DNA from: an uncultured bacterium
GTDB taxonomy: Bacteria; Verrucomicrobiota; Kiritimatiellia; CAIKKV01
Direction: 5' to 3'
Assembly: GCA_938038445.1 (NCBI GenBank)
Contig: CALHRZ010000014.1
Location: 1 to 64,000 of the forward strand
Length of the DNA stretch: 64,000 nt
A program made the position numbers and the translations under genes. Below are positions 1 to 7,449 of the stretch, one piece after another. The notes below the pieces were generated by a model. It did no database searches. It was not told where the DNA came from and was given only the letters and a program-made list of their open reading frames with translations. Within the stretch, counting starts at the first letter, position 1. Each line of letters opens with the position of its first letter.

Positions 1-59
1 CATGGCCCGAGCGGCTTGATCCGTTACCGGCGCGGCATGGCCGGCGACGGAGCAGCGCG

Positions 60-77
60 CCGCCCCCTAGGGGGCGG
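60..77. repeat. Perfect 18-base palindrome
   Basis: CCGCCCCCTAGGGGGCGG equals its own reverse complement. There is no spacer for a loop and no T-run behind it, so a classical intrinsic terminator is doubtful. It could form a cruciform, be a protein-binding site, or act in the end of a gene lying outside the window. Confidence 0.5.
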
Positions 78-534
78 GGAAGGGGAACAGAAAAGGAGGT
101 GGACAACCGAAAGAACATTAGCTTACTTTACCCGTAGAACTGTCCAATCAATGGGGAGCACCTCCCAATTCCACATTCTGTTCATGCGGTGAAATCAACG
201 TAACCATAGCCGACGATGTTCTGCGAAGTATTGTGGGGGTAGCAACAAACTTCGGACTCGGATGGGGTCGGAGATTTCGGAGTGCGGCTTCTGGCAGTGG
301 TTTGTTTTTTGCAATCCTTGCTGCCCATTTTTTTCAGATCAGGAATGAACAGACTTCGGACCAATGGATCCTAAACAGAAGAATCCGAACGCGGTTTTTG
401 TCACACACTTTCGAAAGAGTGAGACAAAGGCTCTATAATCTGGCGGTGATCTTCGACTCTTTTTGTTTTCTCTGAAATCGCCTGTTGCCCTTTTTGCGTA
501 ATCGTTCATCCTCATATGGATGTAATTCCTTTGC

Positions 535-564
535 TTGACAGAATCAAATTTTTCTTCGATGATT
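535..564 (+). promoter_or_regulatory. Putative sigma-70-type promoter for rubredoxin-ferritin
   Basis: A perfect TTGACA -35 hexamer at 535-540 is followed after 18 bases by GATGAT at 559-564, which matches four of six -10 positions. Transcription would start near 571, and the AAGGGTG ribosome-binding site at 574-580 precedes the ATG at 586. The -10 is weak, so this is a candidate only. Confidence 0.4.
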
Positions 565-585
565 TATACAAACAAGGGTGAAAAA

Positions 586-750
586 ATGAAAAAATATATT
601 TGTGATGTATGTGGTTGGATTTATGATCCGACGAAAGGCGATCCTGACAATGGAGTAGCTCCAGGCACTCCCTTCGACAAAGTTCCGGAAAGTTGGGTCT
701 GTCCGGAATGTGGCGCCGGTAAAGACCAATTTTCACTTTCAGGTGAATAA
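586..750 (+). CDS. Rubredoxin
   Basis: This is a 54-residue small iron-sulfur protein that carries single electrons in the cytoplasm. The two knuckles that bind one iron are visible as CDVCG (Cys6, Cys9) and CPECG (Cys39, Cys42). The conserved aromatic core (Tyr4, Trp11, Tyr13, Phe30, Trp37) is complete and the length is normal for the family. The start at 586 was chosen over an in-frame ATG upstream because AAGGGTG lies just before it. Ferritin follows 21 bases downstream, so the pair probably serves oxygen or peroxide detoxification and iron handling. The redox partner is not in this window. Confidence 0.96.
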   Translation: MKKYICDVCGWIYDPTKGDPDNGVAPGTPFDKVPESWVCPECGAGKDQFSLSGE

Positions 751-771
751 CAAAGATACAAGGAGAAGGTG

Positions 772-1272
772 ATGATCAGCAAAAAGTTGGCGAAAGCATT
801 GAGCGAGCAAATGGGGCGCGAGTTCGAGTCGGCGTACATCTATTTGGCCATGGCGGGCAAGGCTGCGGAAATGAATCTGATGGGCGCGTCGACCTGGATG
901 CAAGTGCAGGCTTCGGAAGAAATGAATCACGGGATGAAGTTTTTTAAGTATCTGGTGGACCAAGGAGCGGAAACCGCTTTTCCTGCGATTGCAGCCCCTC
1001 CCGTTCAATATGACACGCTGACCGCGATTTTCCGGAAAACGTTGGAACACGAACGGAAAGTGACGAAGTGGATAACGGAATTGATGGACCAAGCGGTAAG
1101 CGAAAAGGATTATGCGACGCAAATTTTTCTTCAGTGGTTCATCACGGAACAGGTGGAAGAAGAGGCGACGGCTGCCGAAATTCTGAAACAGCTTGAAATG
1201 ATCGGCGACAAATCCAGTGCGGTGGTGATGCTTGACCGTCATCTGGGAAAACGCGGTGAAGGGAAGGAGTGA
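772..1272 (+). CDS. ftnA: Ferritin (FtnA-like, non-haem)
   Basis: This 166-residue four-helix-bundle iron-storage protein oxidises Fe(II) and stores it in a 24-subunit shell. Ferroxidase ligands fall at the same numbers as in E. coli FtnA: Glu17, Glu50, His53, Glu94, Glu126, Gln127 and Glu130. A GTG lies immediately upstream, but the ATG at 772 is correctly spaced from AAGGAGAAGG (760-769). It is a haem-free ferritin because the bacterioferritin haem methionine is not evident. Its stop overlaps the GTG of the next gene, suggesting co-transcription with rubredoxin and the DsbD-like gene. Confidence 0.95.
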   Translation: MISKKLAKALSEQMGREFESAYIYLAMAGKAAEMNLMGASTWMQVQASEEMNHGMKFFKYLVDQGAETAFPAIAAPPVQYDTLTAIFRKTLEHERKVTKWITELMDQAVSEKDYATQIFLQWFITEQVEEEATAAEILKQLEMIGDKSSAVVMLDRHLGKRGEGKE

Positions 1273-2876
1273 TTCGCGTCTCCTGTTTGCGGCATTTTCT
1301 TTGCCTTTTCGGCAGCATTGGGATTTCGGCTGCAGGGCATTTGTGGGCCGAAGCTTCACCCAGCGACAATCCTTTCACGCTCTCCTTAGGTTTCGACTCA
1401 GCGAGTGACCCGCCGATCCTGCGGATTCGGTGGGAAGTACCACCCGGTCATTATCTGTATGCCAACGCGGTTTCTGTGGAGGCTACTCCACCTTTGTCTC
1501 TTGTGTTGGCAACGCGTCCTGATCCAGAAATACGATTCGACGAGGTCCTCCAAGAAAATCTGGAAGTGTTTTCCCAACCCCTTGAGATTGTTTACAAGCT
1601 TTTAGGTTGGGATCGGCAAAATCTTGTCCGGGTGCGAATCCAATGGCAAGGGTGTAGAGGGGCCGTTTGTTTTCTTCCGCAGGAAGAAACATGGGTGTTT
1701 GACGCGGCGGGCCGTGCCGAGCGGTTCATCGTGCGAGAGGAGGACGAAGAGGCTGAGGAGGGTAAGGACTCATTCTGGCAAGAGGTTCGGAGATCGGAAG
1801 GGTATCTCAATGCGGAGGACTTTCTTCGGTTTTTGGAAGGCAAACGGCCTGCATCAGTCCCTTTCTTGGACCGTGCGTTTGCCGCGGGAGGATTTGCAGC
1901 TCTGCTCGTAAGTTTCATCGGAGGAATTCTCCTCAACTTAACCCCTTGCGTGCTTCCGCTTGTACCGGTCATCCTAGCCATTCTGGGTGGAGGGCATCGG
2001 ATCCGAAGTCGGCGCCAGGGATTGGGACGTGGCTTGATCTATGGGTTGGGGATAGCGGCTGCGTATGGTTTTTTGGGGGTTTTTGTTGTCCGAACGGGCG
2101 CTTTTTTTGGCGCTTGGATGGCCTCTCCATGGGTAAATGGCTTCATGGCCGTCTTGTTTTTCGCGCTCGCCATGGCGCTCTTTGGTGTTTTTACCATCGA
2201 TTTGTCACGATTTCAGCCCACGGCGATTCTCGGCCAGAGAGGTTCTTCGCGTTGGGTCCGTTGGGAAGGCGCAACGGTGTTTGGCATGGGCGCACTGTCG
2301 GCGCTTCTTGCAGGAGCTTGTGTGGCGCCGGTGGTTGTGGCGGTTCTGGCGCACTCCGCCTTGCTTTCCAGCCGCCAACCGGCTCTGGCGTTTCTTCTTC
2401 CGTTCGCGTTGGGTATTGGGATGGGTTTACCGTGGCCTTTGGCGGGCGCGGGGTTAACCATACTCCCCAAGCCAGGGCGGTGGATGATCGGGATCAATAT
2501 CCTATTCGGTTTCGCTGTGATGTTCCTATCGGTTCAGTATGCCCATACGGCGTGGGAAGGGTTCCGTTATGCGACCCAGGGAGGGGAACGCCGGCAAGTA
2601 GAAACGCTCGCCCGCGGCATTGCCAAAGCGGAAAGGGACGGTCGTCCTATATTGCTCGATTTTTGGGCAACGTGGTGCAAGAGTTGCATGGCGATGGAGC
2701 GGACCACCTTCCGGGATGAACGGGTTCGAGCCGCTCTGGAGCGTTACGTGCGGATCAAAATTCAGGCGGAGCGACCGACCGATCCCGACATGCGGCGAAT
2801 TCTCGATCGATATTCCGTTACAGGACTGCCCACTTTTATTGTTCTCGATCGTTTCGGCAGTTTGCCGCCGCCTTGA
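1269..2876 (+). CDS. dsbD: Thiol:disulfide interchange protein DsbD-like, short C-terminus
   Basis: This 535-residue inner-membrane reductant conveyor passes electrons from cytoplasmic thioredoxin to the periplasm. A signal peptide is followed by the N-terminal alpha domain with its cysteine pair (Cys129, Cys134). Next comes the multi-span membrane domain with the two redox cysteines (LTPCVLP, Cys227; GACVAP, Cys351). A thioredoxin-like gamma domain with WCKSC (Cys470, Cys473) and the cis-proline GLPT ends the protein. The GTG start overlaps the ferritin stop (GTGA). The protein stops about ten residues after GLPT, whereas family members usually continue about 30 residues to finish the thioredoxin fold. 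The convergent URO-D gene ends four bases away, so a 3' truncation or frameshift is possible. Confidence 0.9.
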   Translation: MIRVSCLRHFLCLFGSIGISAAGHLWAEASPSDNPFTLSLGFDSASDPPILRIRWEVPPGHYLYANAVSVEATPPLSLVLATRPDPEIRFDEVLQENLEVFSQPLEIVYKLLGWDRQNLVRVRIQWQGCRGAVCFLPQEETWVFDAAGRAERFIVREEDEEAEEGKDSFWQEVRRSEGYLNAEDFLRFLEGKRPASVPFLDRAFAAGGFAALLVSFIGGILLNLTPCVLPLVPVILAILGGGHRIRSRRQGLGRGLIYGLGIAAAYGFLGVFVVRTGAFFGAWMASPWVNGFMAVLFFALAMALFGVFTIDLSRFQPTAILGQRGSSRWVRWEGATVFGMGALSALLAGACVAPVVVAVLAHSALLSSRQPALAFLLPFALGIGMGLPWPLAGAGLTILPKPGRWMIGINILFGFAVMFLSVQYAHTAWEGFRYATQGGERRQVETLARGIAKAERDGRPILLDFWATWCKSCMAMERTTFRDERVRAALERYVRIKIQAERPTDPDMRRILDRYSVTGLPTFIVLDRFGSLPPP

Positions 2877-2880
2877 TCCA

Positions 2881-3942
2881 TTACCCGAAGGGATTCGCAC
2901 ACGCTTCGAAAAAGGCGATGATGTTGGCGGTTGGAACCTCTGGCTCAAGCACATGGGTGGGAGAGAGCATAAGACCGCCTTTGAACCCATTGAGCGAGAC
3001 GACGAGGTCATGGACGATTTGACGTACGTTGGAGGGGGACCCGAAGGGCATGGTGGTCTGGGTACCCACGCAACCGTCGAAGGCGAGGCGTTTACCGAAG
3101 CGTTTTCGGATCTCCAAAGGGTTCATGCACTCGGGCTGAACGGGGTTTAATATGTTTACCCCGATTTCAACGAGATCATCCAGAACGGCGCTCACGTTTC
3201 CGTCCGAGTGATACCAGATTAGAATATCCGGTTTGATGGCGCGGGCCGCGGCGAAAACCGAAGCCCAGCGAGGTTTCATGACGGCACGCCATAGGTCCGG
3301 ATGGAACATCATGGCGTTTTGGTTGGCAATATCATCGCCGCACCAGATGGCATCGCAGCCCGCGCGTGCAGCAGCCGCGGCGGTAATCCGGTTATTGGCC
3401 GCGATGCGTTCCAGAAGATATTCGGCCCAATCCCGGCGTTCGATCAAATCTTCCAGGAATTGTTCATAGCCGCGGATCTGCCAGGCCGTTTCATACATGT
3501 GGCCGACAAACACGGAAGCCTGTCGTTCATCGGCATGGGCTTTCTGGGCTGCTGCGCGAAGGGCAGCGTCAGACCAATCGGAGCGGTCGGGGATAGGAAA
3601 TTGTTCCAGCTCGGAAAAACGGGTTGCCTTACGCAAAGGACTGATATATTCCGTAAAATGGTAAAAACCGTGCGAGCGGTGGCCACAACCGTTGGCGTCT
3701 ATCGTAAATTCCGGCGTGCCGACATATTCCGGGAAGTAGGAGGAAAAGTCAGGCGGCTTATAACCGGGCGGCGGCGTTAAGCCGGGGCCGACATCCGCAT
3801 CGGGAGGGTAGCGCGTTTGGATCTCGCAACCCAGTTCATGTTTGAGACGTTCTGCAAGAGCCGGCGTATAGGACGCTCGACGCGGAATGCGCGGCACGGG
3901 TTCGAAGCGTGCAAAGGCGTGAAACAATTGGCGATTTGTCAT
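2881..3942 (-). CDS. Uroporphyrinogen decarboxylase (URO-D) family protein
   Basis: This is a roughly 353-residue TIM-barrel protein of the URO-D superfamily, which includes haem-pathway decarboxylases and MtaA/CmuA-type corrinoid methyltransferases. The C-terminal half has the typical pattern: WYHSDGNV, a 'NPVQPECMNPLEIRKRFG' segment, a FDGCVGTQ strand and a final SPTHVLEPEVP turn. It is more likely one of the uncharacterised paralogues found in multiple copies in PVC and related genomes than HemE. The ATG at 3942 follows a GGTGGA element; an in-frame GTG at 3954 is the alternative start. It lies just downstream of rhaM, so a link to deoxysugar metabolism is possible but unproven. Confidence 0.8.
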   Translation of the reverse strand: MTNRQLFHAFARFEPVPRIPRRASYTPALAERLKHELGCEIQTRYPPDADVGPGLTPPPGYKPPDFSSYFPEYVGTPEFTIDANGCGHRSHGFYHFTEYISPLRKATRFSELEQFPIPDRSDWSDAALRAAAQKAHADERQASVFVGHMYETAWQIRGYEQFLEDLIERRDWAEYLLERIAANNRITAAAAARAGCDAIWCGDDIANQNAMMFHPDLWRAVMKPRWASVFAAARAIKPDILIWYHSDGNVSAVLDDLVEIGVNILNPVQPECMNPLEIRKRFGKRLAFDGCVGTQTTMPFGSPSNVRQIVHDLVVSLNGFKGGLMLSPTHVLEPEVPTANIIAFFEACANPFG

Positions 3943-3958
3943 TGAAACATCCACCGGT

Positions 3959-4273
3959 TCAGTCGAGATGAAATACTTCCCGCAGGGGTTCGGAAATCGG
4001 GCTGTTGTCTGGATGCGAGGGCATGATTTCCTTCATGTACGCCCACCAGCGGCGGCAGGATTCGGTTTTCGCAATGGCATTCCATCGGGACTCATCTTCG
4101 ATTTCGACGTAGGCAAAAAGCGAACAAGTGGGAGGATGGAGAAAGATGGAATAATTGTGAACCCCATGGCTTTTAAGGGTCTGTTCCAGATCGGACCATA
4201 TGGGATTATGTCGGCGTATGTATTCCTCTTCGTCACCCGGATGGACATGCATGAGAAACGCTTTTCGGATCAT
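3959..4273 (-). CDS. rhaM: L-rhamnose mutarotase
   Basis: This 104-residue enzyme interconverts alpha and beta anomers of L-rhamnose or a related deoxysugar. It is full length and aligns along its whole sequence with RhaM. Known active-site residues are present: Tyr18 and His22 in [11 protein letters not shown], and the paired tryptophans in CRRWW. The C-terminal [15 protein letters not shown] is also family-typical. An AAGGAG site lies about nine bases before the ATG. The URO-D-family gene follows after only a few bases. No other rhamnose catabolic gene is in this window. Confidence 0.93.
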   Translation of the reverse strand: MIRKAFLMHVHPGDEEEYIRRHNPIWSDLEQTLKSHGVHNYSIFLHPPTCSLFAYVEIEDESRWNAIAKTESCRRWWAYMKEIMPSHPDNSPISEPLREVFHLD

Positions 4274-4349
4274 GGCGGTAATCTCCTTTTTAAGGCAGTG
4301 TTCATTCTAATGAGAGAGTCGGTTAAATGCCAGATCAAGCGTGATACGA

Positions 4350-5207
4350 TTATTTTTCCTGGATCGTCAACAGATTGGGGAGGGGTCGGATAAAGGGAAT
4401 GCCGAATGCCCGATCCGATGGACTATTCAAGATAGCCAGGGAACCGTTGGCGCTGCGGGCTGCCATGATTGAAGATCCCCCTCCGTCCATGCGAATCGCA
4501 TCGCGAGCGCCCAGCTGTTTCATAAATTCCGCCAACTCACGGGAGGTCATTCCTTCGCTGATGCCCGGTTGTCGGCCATCCACAACGACCAGCCAAAGAA
4601 TCCGCCCATCGGGATTAGTCCCGATCCCGGTGAGTGGATTAAGCCGTTCGTCCTCCTGACGAGGAAGAATTTCACCGTTTCGGAGTATCACTTGGAAGCC
4701 TCCCCACCCTTCGACGATATCCGCATCAGGACTTGGATAGCCGATATGCACCCGGCCGCGGGAATCCAGCCAGAGGGAGGGCAAGCGAAGGTCAGGGGGG
4801 GACCGGATTTGGCCGGCCGAGGCCGCAAGCCCGGTGATTTCAACAGGCTGTCCAAGGCGCCATTGGCGATTACGGGCGCCTTGCGGATCGGGGAGGGCAT
4901 CCCAGGGATTGGCATTCACATACGCAATGACGGGTTTGTCTTTGACCATTTCACGGGGATCCCAAAGGCTGGCGGTGGCGCGGCCCGGCCCGTCAGGATC
5001 GGGACTGAGAACGGATCGCAACGCGATTCGCCGATTGGAAAGGTCGGCACGCAACACATGCACGCGGAGTGGCCTGGGCTCCTGGGCGACGTGAAGGGCA
5101 TAATGCAGACCAAAAGGGGCGAGCGGATCTGTCGGGGGGGTGTGGCTGTAGCAGCCGCCGAAGAGAAATACTAAAACGCTTGGAAGGGTTCGAGACATAT
5201 GGGACAT
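4350..5207 (-). CDS. Phosphodiester glycosidase (NAGPA/DUF2233) family lipoprotein
   Basis: This is a 285-residue exported protein whose N-terminus has a hydrophobic stretch ending in LFGGC, a lipoprotein signal with lipidated Cys19. The body carries the hallmarks of the family named for the mannose-6-phosphate uncovering enzyme: a LVVVDGRQPG strand, then GMTSRELAEFM, and the signature DAIRMDGGGSS near residue 240. Bacterial members act on sugar phosphodiesters or cell-surface glycans, but the substrate cannot be read from sequence. AAGGAG precedes the ATG. The gene lies 31 bases downstream of the FHA-MoxR gene on the same strand and may be the tail of that operon. Confidence 0.8.
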   Translation of the reverse strand: MSHMSRTLPSVLVFLFGGCYSHTPPTDPLAPFGLHYALHVAQEPRPLRVHVLRADLSNRRIALRSVLSPDPDGPGRATASLWDPREMVKDKPVIAYVNANPWDALPDPQGARNRQWRLGQPVEITGLAASAGQIRSPPDLRLPSLWLDSRGRVHIGYPSPDADIVEGWGGFQVILRNGEILPRQEDERLNPLTGIGTNPDGRILWLVVVDGRQPGISEGMTSRELAEFMKQLGARDAIRMDGGGSSIMAARSANGSLAILNSPSDRAFGIPFIRPLPNLLTIQEK

Positions 5208-5238
5208 GCGATACTCCTTGGAACAAGGGGTAAGGGGA

Positions 5239-6702
5239 TTAGGCGGAACGCGCTGCAGGAATATAATCTTCCGCAGCGGGCTCTTCCACCGTTTGAAGCA
5301 GTTTTTCGATCAAGGATGAAGGAGTAATACCTTCCGAGTCCGCTGCAAAATTGGTATAGATGCGGTGTCGAAGAACGGGCAGGGCCGCTCGCCGAATGTC
5401 CGAGCAACTCACGTGAATCCGCCCTTCCAAAACCGCCCGCGCCTTTGAAGCCAGAATCAGAAATTGGCCGGCGCGCGGCCCGGCACCGGTGGACACATAT
5501 TGACGGACGAAATCGGGTGCCCGTGGATCTGCGGGTCGGGTGGCCCGAACAAGGCGAGCAGTGTATTTGATGACATGATCCGAGACGGGGATCTTCGATA
5601 CGACGCGTTGAAGTTGGAGAACTTCTTCGCGCGTCAAAATTCGCTGGGGGGGATTGGGGTTCTGGACCGTTGTGGTGGCAAGGATGACCTCCTCTTCTTC
5701 TTCCCGTGGATAATCCACCCAGATAAAAAACATGAACCGGTCCATCTGGGCTTCCGGTAATGGGTAGGTGCCTTCCTGCTCGATGGGATTCTGGGTAGCC
5801 AGTACAAAGAACGGAGGGTCGAGCGAGTATGTTTTGTTGCCCACCGTAACCCGTTTTTCCTGCATGGCTTCCAAAAGCGCCGCTTGCGTCTTGGGCGGAG
5901 TGCGGTTGATTTCGTCCGCAAGGAGCAGATTGGTGAAAATCGGCCCCGGAATGAACCGGAACTCTTTTTCATTGGTATCGCGATTGGTTTCCAAAACCTC
6001 GGTCCCTGTAATGTCCGTCGGCATGAGATCCGGGGTGAACTGGATTCGTCTGAATTGCATATCGAGCACATCGGCAATGGTCCGAACCATCAAGGTTTTG
6101 GCCATTCCGGGCAGTCCGACCAGCAGGCCGTGTCCACCGGCCAGAAGGACCATGAGTATCTGCTCAAACACTTCCTGTTGACCGACAATGACTTTAGCGA
6201 CTTCCTTCCGGATCAGATGGGTTTTTTCTTGCATCTGGCGGACGAGAGCGATGTCCTCGTTGGTGGCGGGGGAGATCGGCTCACGGGTTTGATGTCGAAC
6301 GGGGCGGGACTCTTGGGTCACGCGAGGGGAATCGGAAGAGGGGGGGAGTTCGTTTGAAGTGGGAACGGACGGGGTTCCCGTTGTAGGGGAGGGCGGGAGC
6401 ATGGACTGGGCAGGGGGCGCAAGCGTAAATAGAAATTCCTCAGCCCCAAGGGTGATCACATCGCCTTCCTTGAGCAGCGTCCGCTGAATGGCGAGGCCGT
6501 TGACTAATGTTCCATTGGAACTGCCCAGATCCGCGATGAACCATTGTCCGTCATGGGGTTCGATTCGTGCATGGTGGCTGGAAACCATCGGATCGGCAAG
6601 CACAACGGTACAGTCGGCCGCTCGTCCAAGCAGGACCGGCGCGGAAGGGAGGTTTAGGATTTCGCCCATTCGGGGTCCGTTGTTGTAGATCAGAGTTGGC
6701 AT
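5239..6702 (-). CDS. FHA domain-MoxR AAA+ ATPase fusion
   Basis: This 487-residue protein starts with a forkhead-associated domain (about 1-95) showing the phosphothreonine-binding residues LGR (25-27), SSHH (41-44) and DLGSSNGTLVNG (58-69). A proline/serine-rich linker (about 96-145) leads to a MoxR-type AAA+ domain with Walker A GLPGMAKT (196-203), Walker B LLLADEIN (259-266) and GTYPLPEAQMDRF. MoxR ATPases are chaperone-like partners of von Willebrand proteins. The fused FHA module implies that this one docks on threonine-phosphorylated partners. It is the last gene of the 22052-5239 operon, with AAAGGAC before the ATG. FHA-MoxR fusion is uncommon; most MoxR proteins lack any N-terminal sensor. 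Confidence 0.93.
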   Translation of the reverse strand: MPTLIYNNGPRMGEILNLPSAPVLLGRAADCTVVLADPMVSSHHARIEPHDGQWFIADLGSSNGTLVNGLAIQRTLLKEGDVITLGAEEFLFTLAPPAQSMLPPSPTTGTPSVPTSNELPPSSDSPRVTQESRPVRHQTREPISPATNEDIALVRQMQEKTHLIRKEVAKVIVGQQEVFEQILMVLLAGGHGLLVGLPGMAKTLMVRTIADVLDMQFRRIQFTPDLMPTDITGTEVLETNRDTNEKEFRFIPGPIFTNLLLADEINRTPPKTQAALLEAMQEKRVTVGNKTYSLDPPFFVLATQNPIEQEGTYPLPEAQMDRFMFFIWVDYPREEEEEVILATTTVQNPNPPQRILTREEVLQLQRVVSKIPVSDHVIKYTARLVRATRPADPRAPDFVRQYVSTGAGPRAGQFLILASKARAVLEGRIHVSCSDIRRAALPVLRHRIYTNFAADSEGITPSSLIEKLLQTVEEPAAEDYIPAARSA

Positions 6703-6730
6703 ATTGTGTCCTTTGGCTTATAGGGTTGGA

Positions 6731-7447
6731 TCAAGGCGGCAGTTCAAGCGTTCCGATGTCCCGAATCGTGTCGGTTATCCGGATATTTCCGAGCGAGGAG
6801 ACCTGGCGGTGAGGGAGAACGCCTTTCGGCATATCCGGGCCGACCTCCATTCGAATGATTTCGCGTGTCTGAACGAGCTGCCAACCGATATGGACTTCTT
6901 CCATTCGCGCGAGCTTGAGACTTCGGATCTGGATGTCGCGGCGTTGCGAACCGTCCTGGAGCATGACGGGAAGAGTCCGAAGATCCTGAAGGATCAGAGA
7001 AGCTTTGCCTCCTTTTCCGGTTTGTCCTTCCAGCCGATGGATGGTCTTGACGTTGAAGAAGGGGACTGATTTATCGATGGTTGTTTTGATGTTTTCGCGA
7101 TCGCTATTTGTGAGCGTGTCTGGGGTGCGGCTGAGAAGGATATTCTCATAAAAAACATCGTGGTAGACGACCATCAGATCGTAGCGGCCGACCGGAAGTC
7201 CACGGAAGAGGCCGTTGCGTCCTTGGATTTCCGCGCGGTAACAGCGGCTCTGGTCCAACTGAGGAATGGCGAAGACGCCGGCAAGGGGGGACGAACGTTC
7301 TGTGAGCTGGAACCGAAGACCGCCTTTTGCGGAGGGATCAGGAGGAGTATAGAGGCGCGACGACTGTTCCGTTTGCGTGTAGGGGCCGGCGCGAAGGAAT
7401 GGGATGAGCGCCAGAATGAGCATGGTGCGGCTTGCGATCCGGATCAT
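6731..7447 (-). CDS. Secreted hypothetical protein
   Basis: This 238-residue protein has an N-terminal signal peptide (about 1-20) and no family I recognise. Its central part has alternating beta-strand character, with a GLFRGLPVGRYDLMVVYHD segment reminiscent of carboxypeptidase-regulatory-like beta-sandwiches, but the likeness is weak. The open frame extends further upstream. The ATG at 7447 is preferred because it begins the signal peptide, has GGTGGAG upstream, and lies three bases from the previous stop. Its place between the PA14-like protein and the MoxR fusion suggests a periplasmic accessory subunit of the same system. Confidence 0.75.
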   Translation of the reverse strand: MIRIASRTMLILALIPFLRAGPYTQTEQSSRLYTPPDPSAKGGLRFQLTERSSPLAGVFAIPQLDQSRCYRAEIQGRNGLFRGLPVGRYDLMVVYHDVFYENILLSRTPDTLTNSDRENIKTTIDKSVPFFNVKTIHRLEGQTGKGGKASLILQDLRTLPVMLQDGSQRRDIQIRSLKLARMEEVHIGWQLVQTREIIRMEVGPDMPKGVLPHRQVSSLGNIRITDTIRDIGTLELPP

Positions 7448-7449
7448 GG

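Larger units (their letters stand above)
1..585. other. No supported gene; 5' intergenic or remnant region
   Basis: I see no convincing coding sequence before the rubredoxin gene. The frame beginning at base 1 stays open to about 189 but resembles no family I recognise, and it carries no usable start. The region is GC-rich up to about 80 and AT-richer afterwards. It contains a perfect palindrome (60-77) and two promoter-like elements. One has TCGAAA at 411-416 and TATAAT at 434-439 with a 17-base spacer; the other is the TTGACA element listed separately. Confidence 0.5.

Noticed and set aside
60-79. Intrinsic terminator at the left edge
   Set aside because: The palindrome has no loop and is followed by GGAAGGGG rather than T residues.
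1-189. Open reading frame running in from the left edge
   Set aside because: It is open for about 62 codons but lacks family similarity and its composition shifts midway. Chance openness in GC-rich DNA is sufficient.
233-475. Short frames on both strands upstream of rubredoxin
   Set aside because: Neither has a ribosome-binding site, a recognisable domain or a conserved neighbour. The region reads as intergenic.
1946-2719. 257-residue frame inside the DsbD-like gene
   Set aside because: It lies on the same strand in another frame of a well-supported membrane protein and is Trp/Gly/Arg-rich in the manner of shadow frames.
2620-3150. 176-residue frame bridging dsbD and the URO-D gene
   Set aside because: It runs antisense to the URO-D gene and overlaps dsbD in another frame. 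It has no domain and could only represent the lost dsbD end over a short stretch.
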